Positions 36,401-47,904 of a stretch of 64,000 nt of DNA are shown piece after piece. Origin of the DNA: Deuterostichococcus epilithicus (taxonomy: Eukaryota > Chlorophyta > Trebouxiophyceae > Prasiolales > Stichococcaceae); contig JAVTLE010000011.1 of the NCBI GenBank assembly GCA_033439295.1, forward strand, positions 1,736,082-1,800,081. The letters are read 5' to 3'. Each line of letters opens with the position of its first letter. Position 1 is the stretch's first letter. The notes under the pieces are model-generated. The model searched no databases and was not told the DNA's origin. It saw only the letters and a program-made list of their open reading frames with translations. The position numbers and the translations under genes are program-made.

Positions 36401-39400
36401 TCACGAAGCCGGCCGCGACAGCTGACCCCTCAACCCTGACACTCAATGCCCGTGCTCGTGTTGCAGGTACCACACTCAGATGGAGGTGTTCCAGCGCATG
36501 CAGCGCATCAAGTTCAACCAGGCGGTGCACGCGGCGTCGGCGGACGCGCTGGCGGACGCTGCCCCTGGCACTGCCGGTGCGGCCGCCGGCGCGGCCGCTG
36601 GCGCAAATATCAAGGGCGGTGGGGCGTTGGGTGCTGGTCGCGGCAGCTCGATTGGCGGCTCCGGCGGTCTGGACGTCGCTGATGCCATGGGCGGCGAGGC
36701 ATCAGGCGAGGGCTACGTTGGCTCGGCCGGCAGCTCCGGCGGCCTGAGCGGCGCAGACGGCAGCGAGACTGGCGGCCTGAGTGGCAGCACGAGCGCCAGC
36801 GGAGGCCTTGGCGCAGGGAGCAGGTGCGCTGATGATCGACCCGTGCTGTCTGCACTGTCTCGCACTCTGGCCCGTCCTTCTGTTCAGCTCAGCAGCATCA
36901 GGAAGCCTGCAGTCAAGTGGATGCATTGGTGCAGCCGCTGTCAGGACCGCCGGCCTTTGGGTGCAGTCACATTCTGCCTGAGCTCGTGGCGATGCTGTCT
37001 ACTTGCAGGTTCGACGCTGCCGAGCCGGATGGCAGCAGCAGCAGCCTCGCGGCCGGCGCAAACGACCCGCTGGAGGCCACATCTGGCGCCTTCGCAAGCA
37101 GCAATGCGGGCGGCAGCGCCGGCGCTGCGTCAAGAGGCGCTGACACGGGCGCCGTCGCAGTTGGCTCAGCGCGGCAAGGCGGCACACACTCCGCCAGCGG
37201 GCCGTGGCTTGGCGGCGGCTCGCATGCCAGCGGCGGCGTCGGCTTCCAGCTCGACACTGTTGATCCCCGCCAGGGCCTTGCATCAGGGCGTGCGGATGAC
37301 CCGCCGGCGGGCAGTCAGGCAGACTTGGTGGGTTTAGGGTCCGTCATTGCCAGCAGCCGCGCCGGCAGCGGCGCAGCGCACTCTGCCACGGCTGCCGAGT
37401 CGGACGTCGATGACGTCGTCAAGCACGGCATCCAGCAGGGCCTCATCCGCCGCCGCGATGGCGGCAGCGGCAGCGGCAGCAGCACTGCTGATGACGAGTC
37501 GGGAGCGCTGTCGGGCGGCGGCGGCGATGGCGGCCTCGCTGGTGACGCCCACGGCGTCGGCGGCGCCGATGGCATGGGCGCCAAGGCAGGCGCGCTGTCT
37601 GGCGGAGGCGACGGCAGCGGTCTTGCAAATGGCGCCACCGGCATTGGCGGCGCCGAAAGCGCGAGAGGAAAGTCAGGGGCGCTGTCTGGCGGTAGCGCTG
37701 GCGGTCTGGGCGGATCAGTGGCACAGTCTGGCGGCGACAGCGGCAGCGACTTCAGATTTTCTTATGGCGCCAACAGGTTTAAGGGGGCAGACTTTGCGGA
37801 CAACTACCTGTCGAATGCTGCGAATGCCGGCGGCGGCAGCGGCGGCAGCGGCGTCGGTGCTGGCGGGGCATTGTCGCAGCGTGCTGGCGGGGCGCAGCAG
37901 CAGGCGTCAGCTCTGCGCAACGGTGGTGGCAGCGGCGGCAGCAGCGCCACATCTGGCGCGGCGGCAGGCGGCTCGGCCGCGAGCGGCGCGGCAGGCGGCA
38001 GCGGCGGCAACTTTGACGCCCTGCAGTCGGCCATTGCAGCTGGCGACGGGTCACGCGACCCTGCGGCCGGCAGCCTGGGCGGCGGCGGCGCTGCGTCCGC
38101 TGCGGCTGGGGACATCGAGCCCGAGGCGGTGTCGGAGGCGGCCGGTGGCGCCTTTGACCAGCTGGGCGGCGACGAGGCGGCCAATGCGCAGTTTCCGGAC
38201 TCGCGAGCGGGCAGCGCCGAGAAGCCGCTGCTGCAGCGCGGCGGCGGCGGCGGCGTCGCCGGCGCCGCCGCAGACACCGCCGCAGACACTGCTGATGCTG
38301 ACCTCTTGTCCCGGGCCAGTGACCGCGCTCGTGCCGGCGACGGCGGCATCGCGGGCAGCGGCGACAGTGAGCTCTCGGCGGCGGCAGGCGGAGCAACCTC
38401 TGGCGGCGCCGCTGGCTCCGCCTCTGGTGCCCAGCCCGGCGGCGGCAAGCGGCCGGCCAAGGGGGGTGCTGCGGGTGCAGACAATGCAGGCGGTGTGGAC
38501 CTTGGGGCCTCAGCCAGCGAGCTTGGCAGCGGATCCTCTGCGGCACTATATGGTCCGCACCTGGTGCCCTTCACACCAACATTTCCCTGTTCTGGTAGAA
38601 TCTGCGTTTGAAAGCGCTGCTTTGCAGTGTTGTTCTCATGAACTGCAAGTGGTTCCAATGTTCCTATGTACGGCAGGTTGGTCTGCTTTCGTGTGCAACC
38701 TGCCAGGGTCCACATCTACCAAGCTCTGTCAGTCAAAGTCAGCATGAGCTGTTCCATGCAGGAGCTGCAATCATGGGTGCCACCAGCCCTGATGTTGAGG
38801 CGCGAATGCTCATCAGCGACAATGGCCTGGTCGGCCCCATCACCGAGTCGGGGTCTGCGGGCAAGGCTGAAGACGAAGCTACGACTCCAGCCGGCGGCAG
38901 CACAGCTGGCGGGGGTGTGACCAGCGGCGTTGCAGACATGCGCGGCGGCGGCAAAGCGGGCAGCAACAATACCACAAGCATCAACCAGGCTGGCGCCGGT
39001 CTGGAAGGCGGCTTGGGCTCTGCCGCTGGCGCCGCTGCAGATGCTGCTGCCGCCGCAGAGCAGGGCTCGATCGTCGCGAACAGCGCCAAGGCAGCAGCCG
39101 ACCTCGGCTCCGCAGTGGCCGAAACAATTTCCGCCGGCGCCGCCGGTGTTGCCGACATGCTGGCATCAGGCGCAGACGCTGCCTCGGACGTAGCATCGAG
39201 TGCGGCCAAGAGCATCAAGGGCGGCGCTGGCAAACTCGCTTCTGGCGTCGCCGACGCGGCAGCCGGCGATGCAGAGGAAGCTGCCAGCGGCCCGTCTTCA
39301 GATGCGGCCACCGCTACCAATGTAGCTACGGGCGCGGCGGCTGGCACAGCCGACAAAGCGGACGCTCCCTCGGACTCGACCCTGAGCAGCACCGTGCAAG

Positions 39401-41867
39401 CGGCTGCCAGGGCTGCAGGCGATGCGATAGCATTTGGCGCCATGCCGGCAAAGGACCAGGCTGCTGCTGCGCTGTCCGGCGCGGTCGGCGGTCTCGCCTC
39501 CGGCGCAGCCGCAGCAGCTGATACCGCAGCAGACGCTGCCGCTGCCGTTGCTGGCGCCCTGGGCGCCACTGATGGCCGGACCAACAGCACCCATGCCGCT
39601 GGCAGGGCCGCCGGCGGCAAGGCAGCCAGGGGTGGTCAGAAGGGTGCCGGCGCCGGCAAGGGCGGCAGCAACACCGGCGGCAGCTCCGCCCGTGAGGGTG
39701 CCGCTGGGCCTCCATCATACGCGGGCGGCCTCGCTGGCGACACCACCAGCATGGCCGCGTCAGACTACGCGTCTGCCGGTGGCGCCATCAGCGGCGGCGC
39801 GGACGCTGCCGGCTCCGATGGCGTCGCCGCCCCCAAGAAGGGTGCAAAAGCGCAGAACAGGGCAGGCAAGTCACCCGCTGCGTCTGGCGAGTCGGGCGGC
39901 GGCGGAAGCGGCGGCAGCGGCGGCGGCGGCGGCGGCTCCAAAGGTAGCGGCGACAGCGGCTCCAAGCGCGGCGGCAACAGCGGCTCCAAGGGCAGCGGTA
40001 GCAAGGGCGGCGCCAAGGGCGGCGGCGGCGGTGGCGCGAAGGGCGGCGCCAAGGGCGGCGGCGGCAGTGGCTCGAAGGGCAGCAGCGGCAACAGCGGAGG
40101 TTCGAAGGGCAGCGGCGGCAACAGCGGAGGTTCGAAAGGCAGCGGCGGCAACAGCGGAGGTTCGAAAGGCAGCGGCGTCAAAAGCGGAGGTTCGAAAGGC
40201 AGCGGCGGCAAAAGCGGAGGTTCAAAAGGCAGCGGCGGTGGCGGTGGCGCCAGCAAGAATGGCCCCAGCGGCTCCAGCGGCAAAAGCCGGGATGCCAAGC
40301 CCTTGCCGGCCGGCGATTTGGCTGCCAGCACCGCAGAGGCGGCTGTCACGCTGGCCGCCGCCGGAGGCTCGGGTGGCGCGATCGCAGACGTGCCAACTAG
40401 TCACGGCTCAGGCAGCAGTCACCTTGAGCTGCCCGACTATCACTTGGCAATGTCCGACCCCGAGCAGACGGGGCTGCTTGCCTCAGGCGGAGGTGCGTTG
40501 CACTGCACACTTGTGCCGAGCCACTTTCAAATGTGCAACAACAGGGTGCCTGCTGCATGGTGCAAGGTGCAGTGCTGTGCGCCCGATCAAAGCACACCAG
40601 CGGCTCTGGTCCCCTGTCTTGGATGCAGGCAGGCATTACTAGAAGGACAGGCGCCTGCTAAGCTGTGAGCATGCTTGAGCTGTTCGCAGTTGTTTGCAGC
40701 CATCTAATTGTGTCCCAATCCCTGCAATTCAAGCCACACCTGCTTGCTGTGCATGATGGAACCCGGTGGACTGCCTCCACAGAGCGAAAGGAGGCCACAG
40801 AAGATGCTGCGACAGAGACTGTGGCTGCCGCCGGGCAAGACAGCCTGCCGCGCAAGGGCGGCGGCGGCAAGGGCGGCGGCGGCAGGAAGGGCGGCAGGAA
40901 GGGCGGCGGCAGCAAGGAGGCGGAGTCCGGCGGGTCCGGCAGCGGCAAGGGTGGTGGCGATAGGAAGGGCGGCGGCAGGGGCAGCGGCAAGGAGGCAAGG
41001 TCCGGCGGGTCCGGCGGCGGCAAGGGCGCCAGCAGCAGGAAGGGCGGCGCAGATGCAGGCAACAGCAGTGGCGGCGCCTCCAGTGGCGGCGGGGCCGGCG
41101 GCACGAGCACAGCTGCCGCAAACGCAGCGGCCGGCGGCGCCACTGCCAATAAGGAACCCAGGGCCGATGTGCTAGATGCTGCCCGTGTTGACAAGGTGAT
41201 TAAGTCTTGGCTGTGAGAGTTCCTGATCTGGGAGTTTGTCTGGAAATTTGGTGTGTCAAGGAGACTTGCATGATGCGTTCCACAATCGAAAGCACTCTGA
41301 CACAAATGTGACCCTGCGCAATGGCTTGACGGTCGCTCAATATGCTGCCTGCAGGAAAGCAAGTCGAGTGGCGATGCAGTGACAGGCAGTGCCAACAGCG
41401 GCGGCGAGGCCGGCGCAGCGGGAGGCAGCAAGGCTGCCAGGGCTAAAAGTGGCAACGACTCTGCAAACGCCGCCACTTCAGACGGTGCTGCGGGCGGCGC
41501 CTCTGCCAACGGAGCTAGCGAGGGCGAGGGGTCCCAGCTGGGGCCGCAGCACAGCGAAAGCAGCAGCAGCGACGGCGGCAGCGGCGGCAATAAGAGCCCC
41601 AAGAGCGCAGCTGCTGGTGACGACGCAGTCGTTGCTGCAGGCGAGGGCGGCAGGTCGAAGAACGGCAAGCTGGGACGCAAGGGGGGCGGCAGCGGTGCTG
41701 ATCAGTCCGCACGATCCGGCAGCGGAGGCGCCGCCGCAGGTGGTGACAGCAGCTCTGGGTCCGCAAGGTCGAGCGCTGCCGGTGCCAATGGTCCCGGTTC
41801 GGAAGCAGGGGCCTCAGGCCGTGAGCAGGGCCAGCAGGAACTGGACGCTCGCCTCGCAGACGTCTGA
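33490..41867 (+). CDS. Giant Gly/Ala/Ser-rich single-pass membrane protein
   Basis: No homologue recognised. Thirteen exons: 33490-33534, 33654-33770, 33844-34158, 34394-34465, 34506-34677, 34981-35210, 35379-35516, 35674-36207, 36467-36823, 37009-38552, 38762-40492, 40801-41195 and 41355-41867, about 2050 residues. Residues 1-183 are acidic then Pro/Ser-rich (DWGEDDVWQPGPPKPSASPS). A strong membrane span follows at about 184-206 (AVGLAVVVMLMTVIICVALV). Beyond it lie about 1850 residues of Gly/Ala/Ser/Asp low complexity, turning Lys-rich near the end. One compositionally normal island, FDPLAGHDVSK then YHTQMEVFQRMQRIKFNQAV, bridges exons 8-9. All phases agree except exon 8 to 9, where the frame must shift within a GGC-rich tract near 36130-36170. 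A surface or wall-associated structural role is a guess. Confidence 0.65.
40081..40230 (+). repeat. Five 30-bp tandem repeats
   Basis: Five contiguous 30-bp units, beginning AGCGGCGGCAACAGCGGAGG in the consensus, each encode SGG(N/K)SGGSKG. The third unit differs from the second at no position, while the others differ at one to three, so expansion is recent. They lie in exon 11 of the giant Gly-rich gene. Confidence 0.9.
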
Positions 41868-42380
41868 TCCTGTGCTCAAGAGAGCAGTCCGGCAAAACAC
41901 CATGCAATTTATCAATGTTCTTGCTGGCCTGGATTGCTGTGGTCAGGCCACGGTCGAGAATGATCAACTGGGGCAAGTACAATACCCTAGCTATACCTCC
42001 GCTGCTGACGAAGCATGATGAGCGCGTCATCTCGTCATATCGCACCGCAGTGCACTGCCGATTCTGCCGCGGCCGAGCAGTACGCTCGCCAGCATACGGC
42101 GTACGCGTCCTTGATAAAGCGAAAGGCACCCTCTCTGGCTTGCTGCTTGCCCCCCAATCGGGCACGCCGAGCTTCCACCGGTATGTGCCGACAGACCTCG
42201 ACGGGCGTGGCGCTCTGACGCACACGAGAACCTAGCCAGCGCGACCCGCAGCAGGCGATAGGCAATTTTGGGAGCAATTCTCAAGCAGCGTTCATAGTGT
42301 CGCCCACCCCCTTGCTTCGGCGGGCATCCCATCGTCTCGATCGTGTTCCCGCTGCATAGACCTAGCATATTGGGGAGACG
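41868..42380. other. Intergenic stretch
   Basis: Lies between the giant Gly-rich gene stop and the CH-domain gene start on the same strand. I saw no TGTAA close behind the stop and no coding signal. Confidence 0.5.
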
Positions 42381-45174
42381 ATGAATGAACCACCGTTGCA
42401 CACTAGCAGCGCACAGCAATTTCAAGAGCCAGAGTCGCCCGCCGCTGCACAGCATAGCTCGAAGATCGCCAACGACGCCTTCCTGATGGTGAGGGTTCAA
42501 TATGAGATCATCAGCATGTAAATCTTTGCACATGCACCTTGTCTGCTTTATGCAGCAGTTTGTGGCAGTAGGGTTCAATGCTTCTTATGTTGCCCTGCAG
42601 GAGCACGGGCGGCGGTGGCTGGCAACCTTTCTGCACAAGCGACTGCCGGATGTGCCGCTGTGCCAGCTGCTGCAGTCTGGGCGCCTGCTGTGAGTCAAGC
42701 CGCCGAGTGCGACAATGATCCAGCACCCAGTACTTTCTCATTCACTGTCAGATCATGTGCGGAGTCACATTCTCGCAAGGCCTGAAATCTATCTATGCAG
42801 GGGCTTCTTGGCGGCGACGATTTCCGCGCACACCTGCAATGACGACGGCCATGGGCAGGTGCTTTCGTGCACGCATGCCTGAAAGAAGCATGCAACGAGG
42901 GACAGCTGCCATTCTACCGTGGCCGTACATGTCGCAACACATGTCGCAACACGATCAATGTTGGAATCATGACTGCAGGAGGCGCCGTCTGACGACGAGC
43001 TGTACATGCAGCGCAAACCGGCCAGCGTGCTACACGACGTCAACGCCTTCTTGACGCTGTGCGGCAAGCTGGGCGTCAACTCGGACGACGTGTTTGTGAC
43101 CAGTGACGTCGTCGACGGCCGCAACACCGCGCAGGTGCGCTTGGTATCTGCTGGCCGCCATTGCCATCGCTTGCAAATGTAGACTGCACTGGATATCACA
43201 TGCTTCTACTGGCAGATTATGGCTCGATGGGCTTGAACATCTCCAGAGGAAGGTTCAGGGACAGGTGCATCGCTGAGGCAAACTGCGGTGGCCATGTCGC
43301 AGGTGTGCCGCACGCTGTGGAGCCTTTCGCGCTGCTGTGAGAAGGCGGGCGTGCCAGTGAGGCCTGTCAGCTTTGCCGCGTGGACGCCTGCTGTCATGGG
43401 CATTCAAAACCACCCATGCGCTTCCATGTTTGCTCGCGCAGCTCGGCGACGATAGCTGAGCTTGATGCTGACCGTGGCGTGCACAGAACACTCTCTCATT
43501 TGCGAGGGGCACACGATGGGTGTCTCCAGGCTGCTGCACTTCTGCGCGCTGCTCCTGCGAGGTGCTGACCGCCGCTGCGCCTGGCGTGCTGCTGCAGGGC
43601 GTCCCGGAGTTTGCCTCCCCCGAGGAAGCAGAGGCCTGGCAGCTGCTCATGCCGCACGGCGCCGCACTCGCCATGGTTAGTGTGTTTGACAGGGGGGCCC
43701 GCATCATGCACTGTGCTGCCGTAGGGATGCTGCAAGCTTGCTGCACACGTCAAGGAATTGCTGTTTGCATGGTCTCTGTCCCATTGGCCTGTCGGTTCCA
43801 ATCGAGAGGCACAATTTCTGTCGAGCGCGCCGCCGTTGGTCGGGACTGTCCGAGAGGTTCAGTCGAATTTCAGCGTCCGCTGGGCCACCTGCCGGGTATC
43901 CCAGGCTTCCCAGGTCATGGCCTGAGACACCGTCGTGCCTGCCTGCAGGCGCAGCGGTATGGCCGGCTGTCGACCAGCAGGCGGTCGCGAGACTCCTTCG
44001 GCATCGCTAGCGGCTGCGCTGCACCGCCCTCGCCCGTGCGGCTGCGCTGCAGCGAGGCGCTGCCCGGCAGGTGCAGCTGCGCCGGGCCGTTGATTGACAT
44101 CCGCTGCCGTATGCGCTCATGCGGAATGACCGGTCCTGTTCTCGAGGCAGCAGTGACAGCTGCGCAAGTGTCAGCTGCCTGGCGTCTTGTTACGGTCGAC
44201 TGCACATCCATCTGCGAGACATGCGTTCAAGGCAGATCCCGAACCTGCTGCCGCAACACCGCAGAACAGTGTGCATTTGCAAAACCCCACACGTCACATG
44301 ATTTTGATCCTCTCAATGCCGCGGGGTGACTGCACCCTGAGGTCTGTCTTGCAACTGCCGGCCACAGACAAACTCGTATCCTATGAATGCCAACCAGGAC
44401 TTCGTGTACATCGCACAGCAACAACGGCTCGCCTGACGACTCCCAGCTGCGCAGCGTGCTGGACTTCGCTGCTGACGGCTCAGAGGATGCAGTCTCCGAC
44501 CTGCGGCGCGGCACCTTTGACGATGGCTGGTTTGAGGGCCGCGCCCCCCTGATCGGCAGTCCTGCTGACGCTGCCAGCGCTGGCGGAGCACCGCAGCGGC
44601 AATCGCTGGGCCTGCCACGGGCGCCGAGCCGTGGCGGCATCGTGCGCCGCATCAGCGCGGACATCAATGGCCTTGCGGTCGGCGGCGCAGATGGCTACAC
44701 AAAGCGCACTGCAGCCTCGCCGGAGGCTGAGCACCCAAAGGCGTCCCAGCAGCAGCAGCAGCAGCAGTCGCCGGTCAAGAGGCTGCCGCGGGCGGCGGCG
44801 CAGCCGCTGCCCGGGTCGGTGCCAGTGCCAGCAACGCCAGACGCGACCTCGGACTCAGACAGGTGCGGCACCAAAGCGGCTGGCGCCTCAAGCGACACCA
44901 GCGCAACAGCAGCGGCTGGTGTGCAGCCAGACAGCGCAACGGCGAACGTCCCTGCCGCCCCCGTCAGGCCCAGAGAGCCGGCAAGCAGCGATGGTGCGCC
45001 CTTCCTACACTTCGCATTCCCTGTCTCGTGTTGCTGGAAGGAGGCTGCGCTACTGCAGCCGCTCCATCCATGCACGGAGTTCGGAGTGGGTGTCCTCGTG
45101 CAAGCCCTTGGTCGTCTTATATGCAGGTGCCCGTCGGCAGCGGCTGCAGCTGCCCCTGCTGCAATGCAGCCTAG
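42381..45174 (+). CDS. Calponin-homology (CH) domain protein
   Basis: Probable actin- or microtubule-associated protein. Early exons are phase-consistent: 42381-42488, 42556-42689, 42801-42858, 42979-43134 and 43303-43356. They encode a single type-3-like CH domain: EHGRRWLATFLHKRL, then VPLCQLLQSGRLL, then PASVLHDVNAFLTLCGKLGV, DDVFVTSDVVDGRNTAQ and VCRTLWSLSRCCEKAGVP. Later exon candidates are about 43597-43675 (VPEFASPEEAEAWQLLMPHG) and about 44409-44992, which carries a Ser/Ala/Gln-rich tail with a seven-Gln run. The last exon may end in the Cys cluster SGCSCPCCNAA and stop at 45174. Its other frame would instead give a hydrophobic tail, LVAAACAAVGIAM. A TGTAA at 45332 fits either end. 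Confidence 0.65.
44744..44767 (+). repeat. CAG microsatellite encoding polyglutamine
   Basis: A (CAG)n run in the Ser/Ala/Gln-rich exon of the CH-domain gene encodes about seven consecutive Gln. Confidence 0.8.
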
Positions 45175-45331
45175 TGGCGGCCGCCTGCGCTGCAGTAGGC
45201 ATCGCCATGAAAGACAGGTGTCACAGCTATGTGGCAGTGCTGCCGGGCGACGCAGTCACAAGGGTGCGACATGACCACCACAAACCCTGCCTGGGTTGCC
45301 AGTGCAGTGGATCCCATCCTGCGGTGAGGCA

Positions 45332-45336
45332 TGTAA
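45332..45336 (+). terminator. TGTAA polyadenylation signal of CH-domain gene
   Basis: TGTAA lies about 160 bp past the proposed stop at 45174 and before the BTB gene. Confidence 0.45.
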
Positions 45337-45837
45337 GGATCCTATATGCAGTGTGGGATGCAAGCGCCGCGACGTCCACCACGACCGAGCACAGGGCCGC
45401 CTGCCACAATGCTAAGCAGGTATACGATCTGTTGTCCGTGCTTTGAGATGCGTGGCGCTTGTGCCGCAGGTGACGAGGCACATGCTGGCCGGCACTGTGG
45501 GGCGTAAGCCGCGGCATGACCCTTGGCGCTCGGTCTGGAGCTGATCAATGTTTTAGGAGTCTTGCAATCGGTGATGACCTTGATTTGGAGTTGGGCAACA
45601 TCGATCTGATTTCGGATGGTGCTGCCGCACGCACGTTCAGGCCGTGCGGCGCCGGAGAGTGTCTTGACGTGTCAAAGATCTGTCTAGGATCACCCAATGC
45701 TGCGGGAGAGCCAATTCACTCGAAGGTTCAGCAATCAACGCACAGTGCATCTACTGGCGCTCCGCAGGTCTTGTCGCATCACAGGTACCCGTTGCCAAAA
45801 CTTGAGTTTGAAATTCGTTTAACTTGAACAAGGGATG

Positions 45838-47221
45838 GGTCAACAGACTTTGACATACGCTGCTACAGATCTGCTTAGTGGGACTGGCGCTGCAGCACAA
45901 TTAACAACGAGCGCTTTGCGACCGACACGGATGCGCAACATCAGGCAAGCTCCACAGACCGCGCGAAGCGGCAGAAAACAGACAGCGAGGCTGTTGATCG
46001 CAGGGACGCTGCACAGCTCAGCCCTGGAGCCCGTAAAAAGATCGAGGGACTGGCGCGCCTGGCAGACTGCGAGATCACAGTCGGATACACTGTGTTTCAT
46101 CAGTTGCACAGGTTCAATTCGGCCGAGTGCAGCGCTGTGCTCAGGTAGAGCAGATCGTCTTCTCTTGAGTGCAAATCGATGGCTTCGTTGCCTGTGCGAC
46201 ATCCTCCTGCAAGTTCTGCACACTGCATGCTTGCCCTGCGTTAAGCAGATGGACTGGTGAGCTGAGCGGCATGCTGGGGAAACTGATCAGCGACAGGGGG
46301 CTGGGCGTCTCATCCTTCACGCTGCACGACGACGAGCCGCACGAGGTCGCGCTGATGCTGTCCTGTTTCTACGCGTCCACGCCGCAGCCGATCGTCCTGT
46401 CAGAGGCCAACATGGAGCAGGCACTTCGCATGGCCGACAAGTGCGTGCCTGGGCTGCCGCCTGCAGATGCGTCGCTGTGTGCTGTGATAATTCAGGCTCT
46501 GAGGGGTGCACAACGCAGATTGCGCCTGAAGTGGACGGATCAAACTTGGTTGTTCGGTTTGCAGGTACGACTCGAGCTGAATGTTTGCAGCCTGCCACGA
46601 GTTCGTCTGCGGCATCAAGCTGACAGCGCAGGACTCCCCCAAGTGGATGCTCCTGTCCGCTAGATACGATTTGCAGCGGATGCTGCACTTTAGCTACACC
46701 GTTGTTACAGTTTCGCAGAGTAACGCAACAACTTGTGCACCATCGTGGGGTGAGGCACAACACCATGAGTCGAATGATTGGCCTCCAGACATGCGAAAGT
46801 GACCACTACCCTGTGTTGGCTGGCCTGCAGGATAAGCGCCCTTGCTCTGCCTGCAGAGCACATGTCCAAACATCCTCCGTTGCTTCTTCTTCTGCAGCTA
46901 TATCAGTGCTTCAGCCTGGGAATTGTAGATCTGTCTCACTCTCCGTCTTGCCGGCGCATTGTTTGCAGGCTGCCCGCAGCTAACTGGATGCAGGAGTTGC
47001 CCTAGCCGGCGCTCACGCAGCTGATCATGCTGCGTCTGCGGCTGCTGGAACCGACGGTCAGCGCCATGCAGTCCAGCCTGCAGGGGAGTTTCGAAGCTGC
47101 GGCTATACCGGTCGTCAAGGCCAGGTATCCGGCACCCGCCGCTGAGTCTATCACGACAGCAACTGCGACCGGCAGGATGCGTCCCTCTGGACAAGGGCTG
47201 CGTCCGGGTCGTGCTGCATAA
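45838..47221 (+). CDS. BTB/POZ-domain protein with an in-frame TGA
   Basis: Probable substrate adaptor for CUL3 ligases. The segment at about 45904-46110 encodes a hydrophilic lead (TDRAKRQKTDSEAVDRRDAA) and the BTB start LARLADCEITVGYTVFHQLH. The next exon, from about 46250 to 46439, gives WTGELSGMLGKLISDRGLGV, FTLHDDEPHEVALMLSCFY and EANMEQALRMADK. The third, from 46565, completes the Lys codon and gives YDSS, then TGA (46578-46580), then MFAACHEFVCGIKLTAQD in the same frame. ADKYxxxxLxAACxxF is the normal BTB continuation, so the frame is right and the TGA is out of place. A later exon from about 47010 encodes ALTQLIMLRLRLLEPTVSAM after a TAG acceptor. The first exon (ATG 45838 or nearby) is uncertain. 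Confidence 0.55.
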
Positions 47222-47904
47222 CTTGGCTTGCACATGTGGTGCAAGACCGGCGGAGGACGCATCGCTGTGCCCCGCAGCCATGCAGCGGCTGCTCCCAGAG
47301 GCGTGCGACACGCTACCACTGCCACGGGTGCTTTGGAAATCCCCAGTGCTGCTGAACAAATGCAGCTGCTAGGTCGGGCTTGTCGATAGCTTTTGTCCAG
47401 GTTGCTTTGCATGTGCGTGTCTGACAGAAACGCTGCTAATTGCCGTTGCAGGTTGTATGTGCACCAATGTTTGTGAGACGGTGAAACTGCGAATCGGTGC
47501 CGCTGCCGACAGATCCACCAGAGCCGCCATGAGAACGCCATTGGTCCTGGGGGCCTACCAAGCTGCCACAACACCAGGCCGCTGCGACTGTGCTTGGCAG
47601 CTCTGCATGGACGTGCACGGTGTCTGAGCTGCCTGCATGCGCTGTCACGTCCACGAGATATATAATACAGCTCAATGCGATGTGGGATGCCATAGCATGG
47701 CGCAACTGGTATGCACCAAGATCGTTGTGGAAAACTGGAGCGGCTTCGAGGATTCTAGCTATCGTCTAGACCGACAGCGCACAGTGTTCGTTCACTTGCT
47801 CGGATTCCACTGTCATTCATTTTATTTTGCATACCCAATCCCTTAGGCCGCACGCATCGTTCACGTGATGGCACCCTCCGGCTGAGGTACGGCTGCAGCG
47901 CAGC

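Noticed and set aside
37347-38747. Long Ala/Arg-rich and Arg-rich ORFs on both strands opposite the giant Gly-rich exon
   Set aside because: These are frame shadows of GGC/GCC-rich sequence; only the Gly/Ser/Asp frame has splice sites with matching phase.
46578-46580. TGA as a selenocysteine codon in the BTB gene
   Set aside because: The position is normally a hydrophobic structural residue, no redox context exists, and I could not identify a SECIS element by eye.
46578-46580. A variant nuclear genetic code explaining the in-frame TGA and the TAG at 7698
   Set aside because: Well-resolved genes in the same window end in both TGA (NFKBIL1-like, RluA, CCD) and TAG (ATP sulfurylase), so these codons act as stops.
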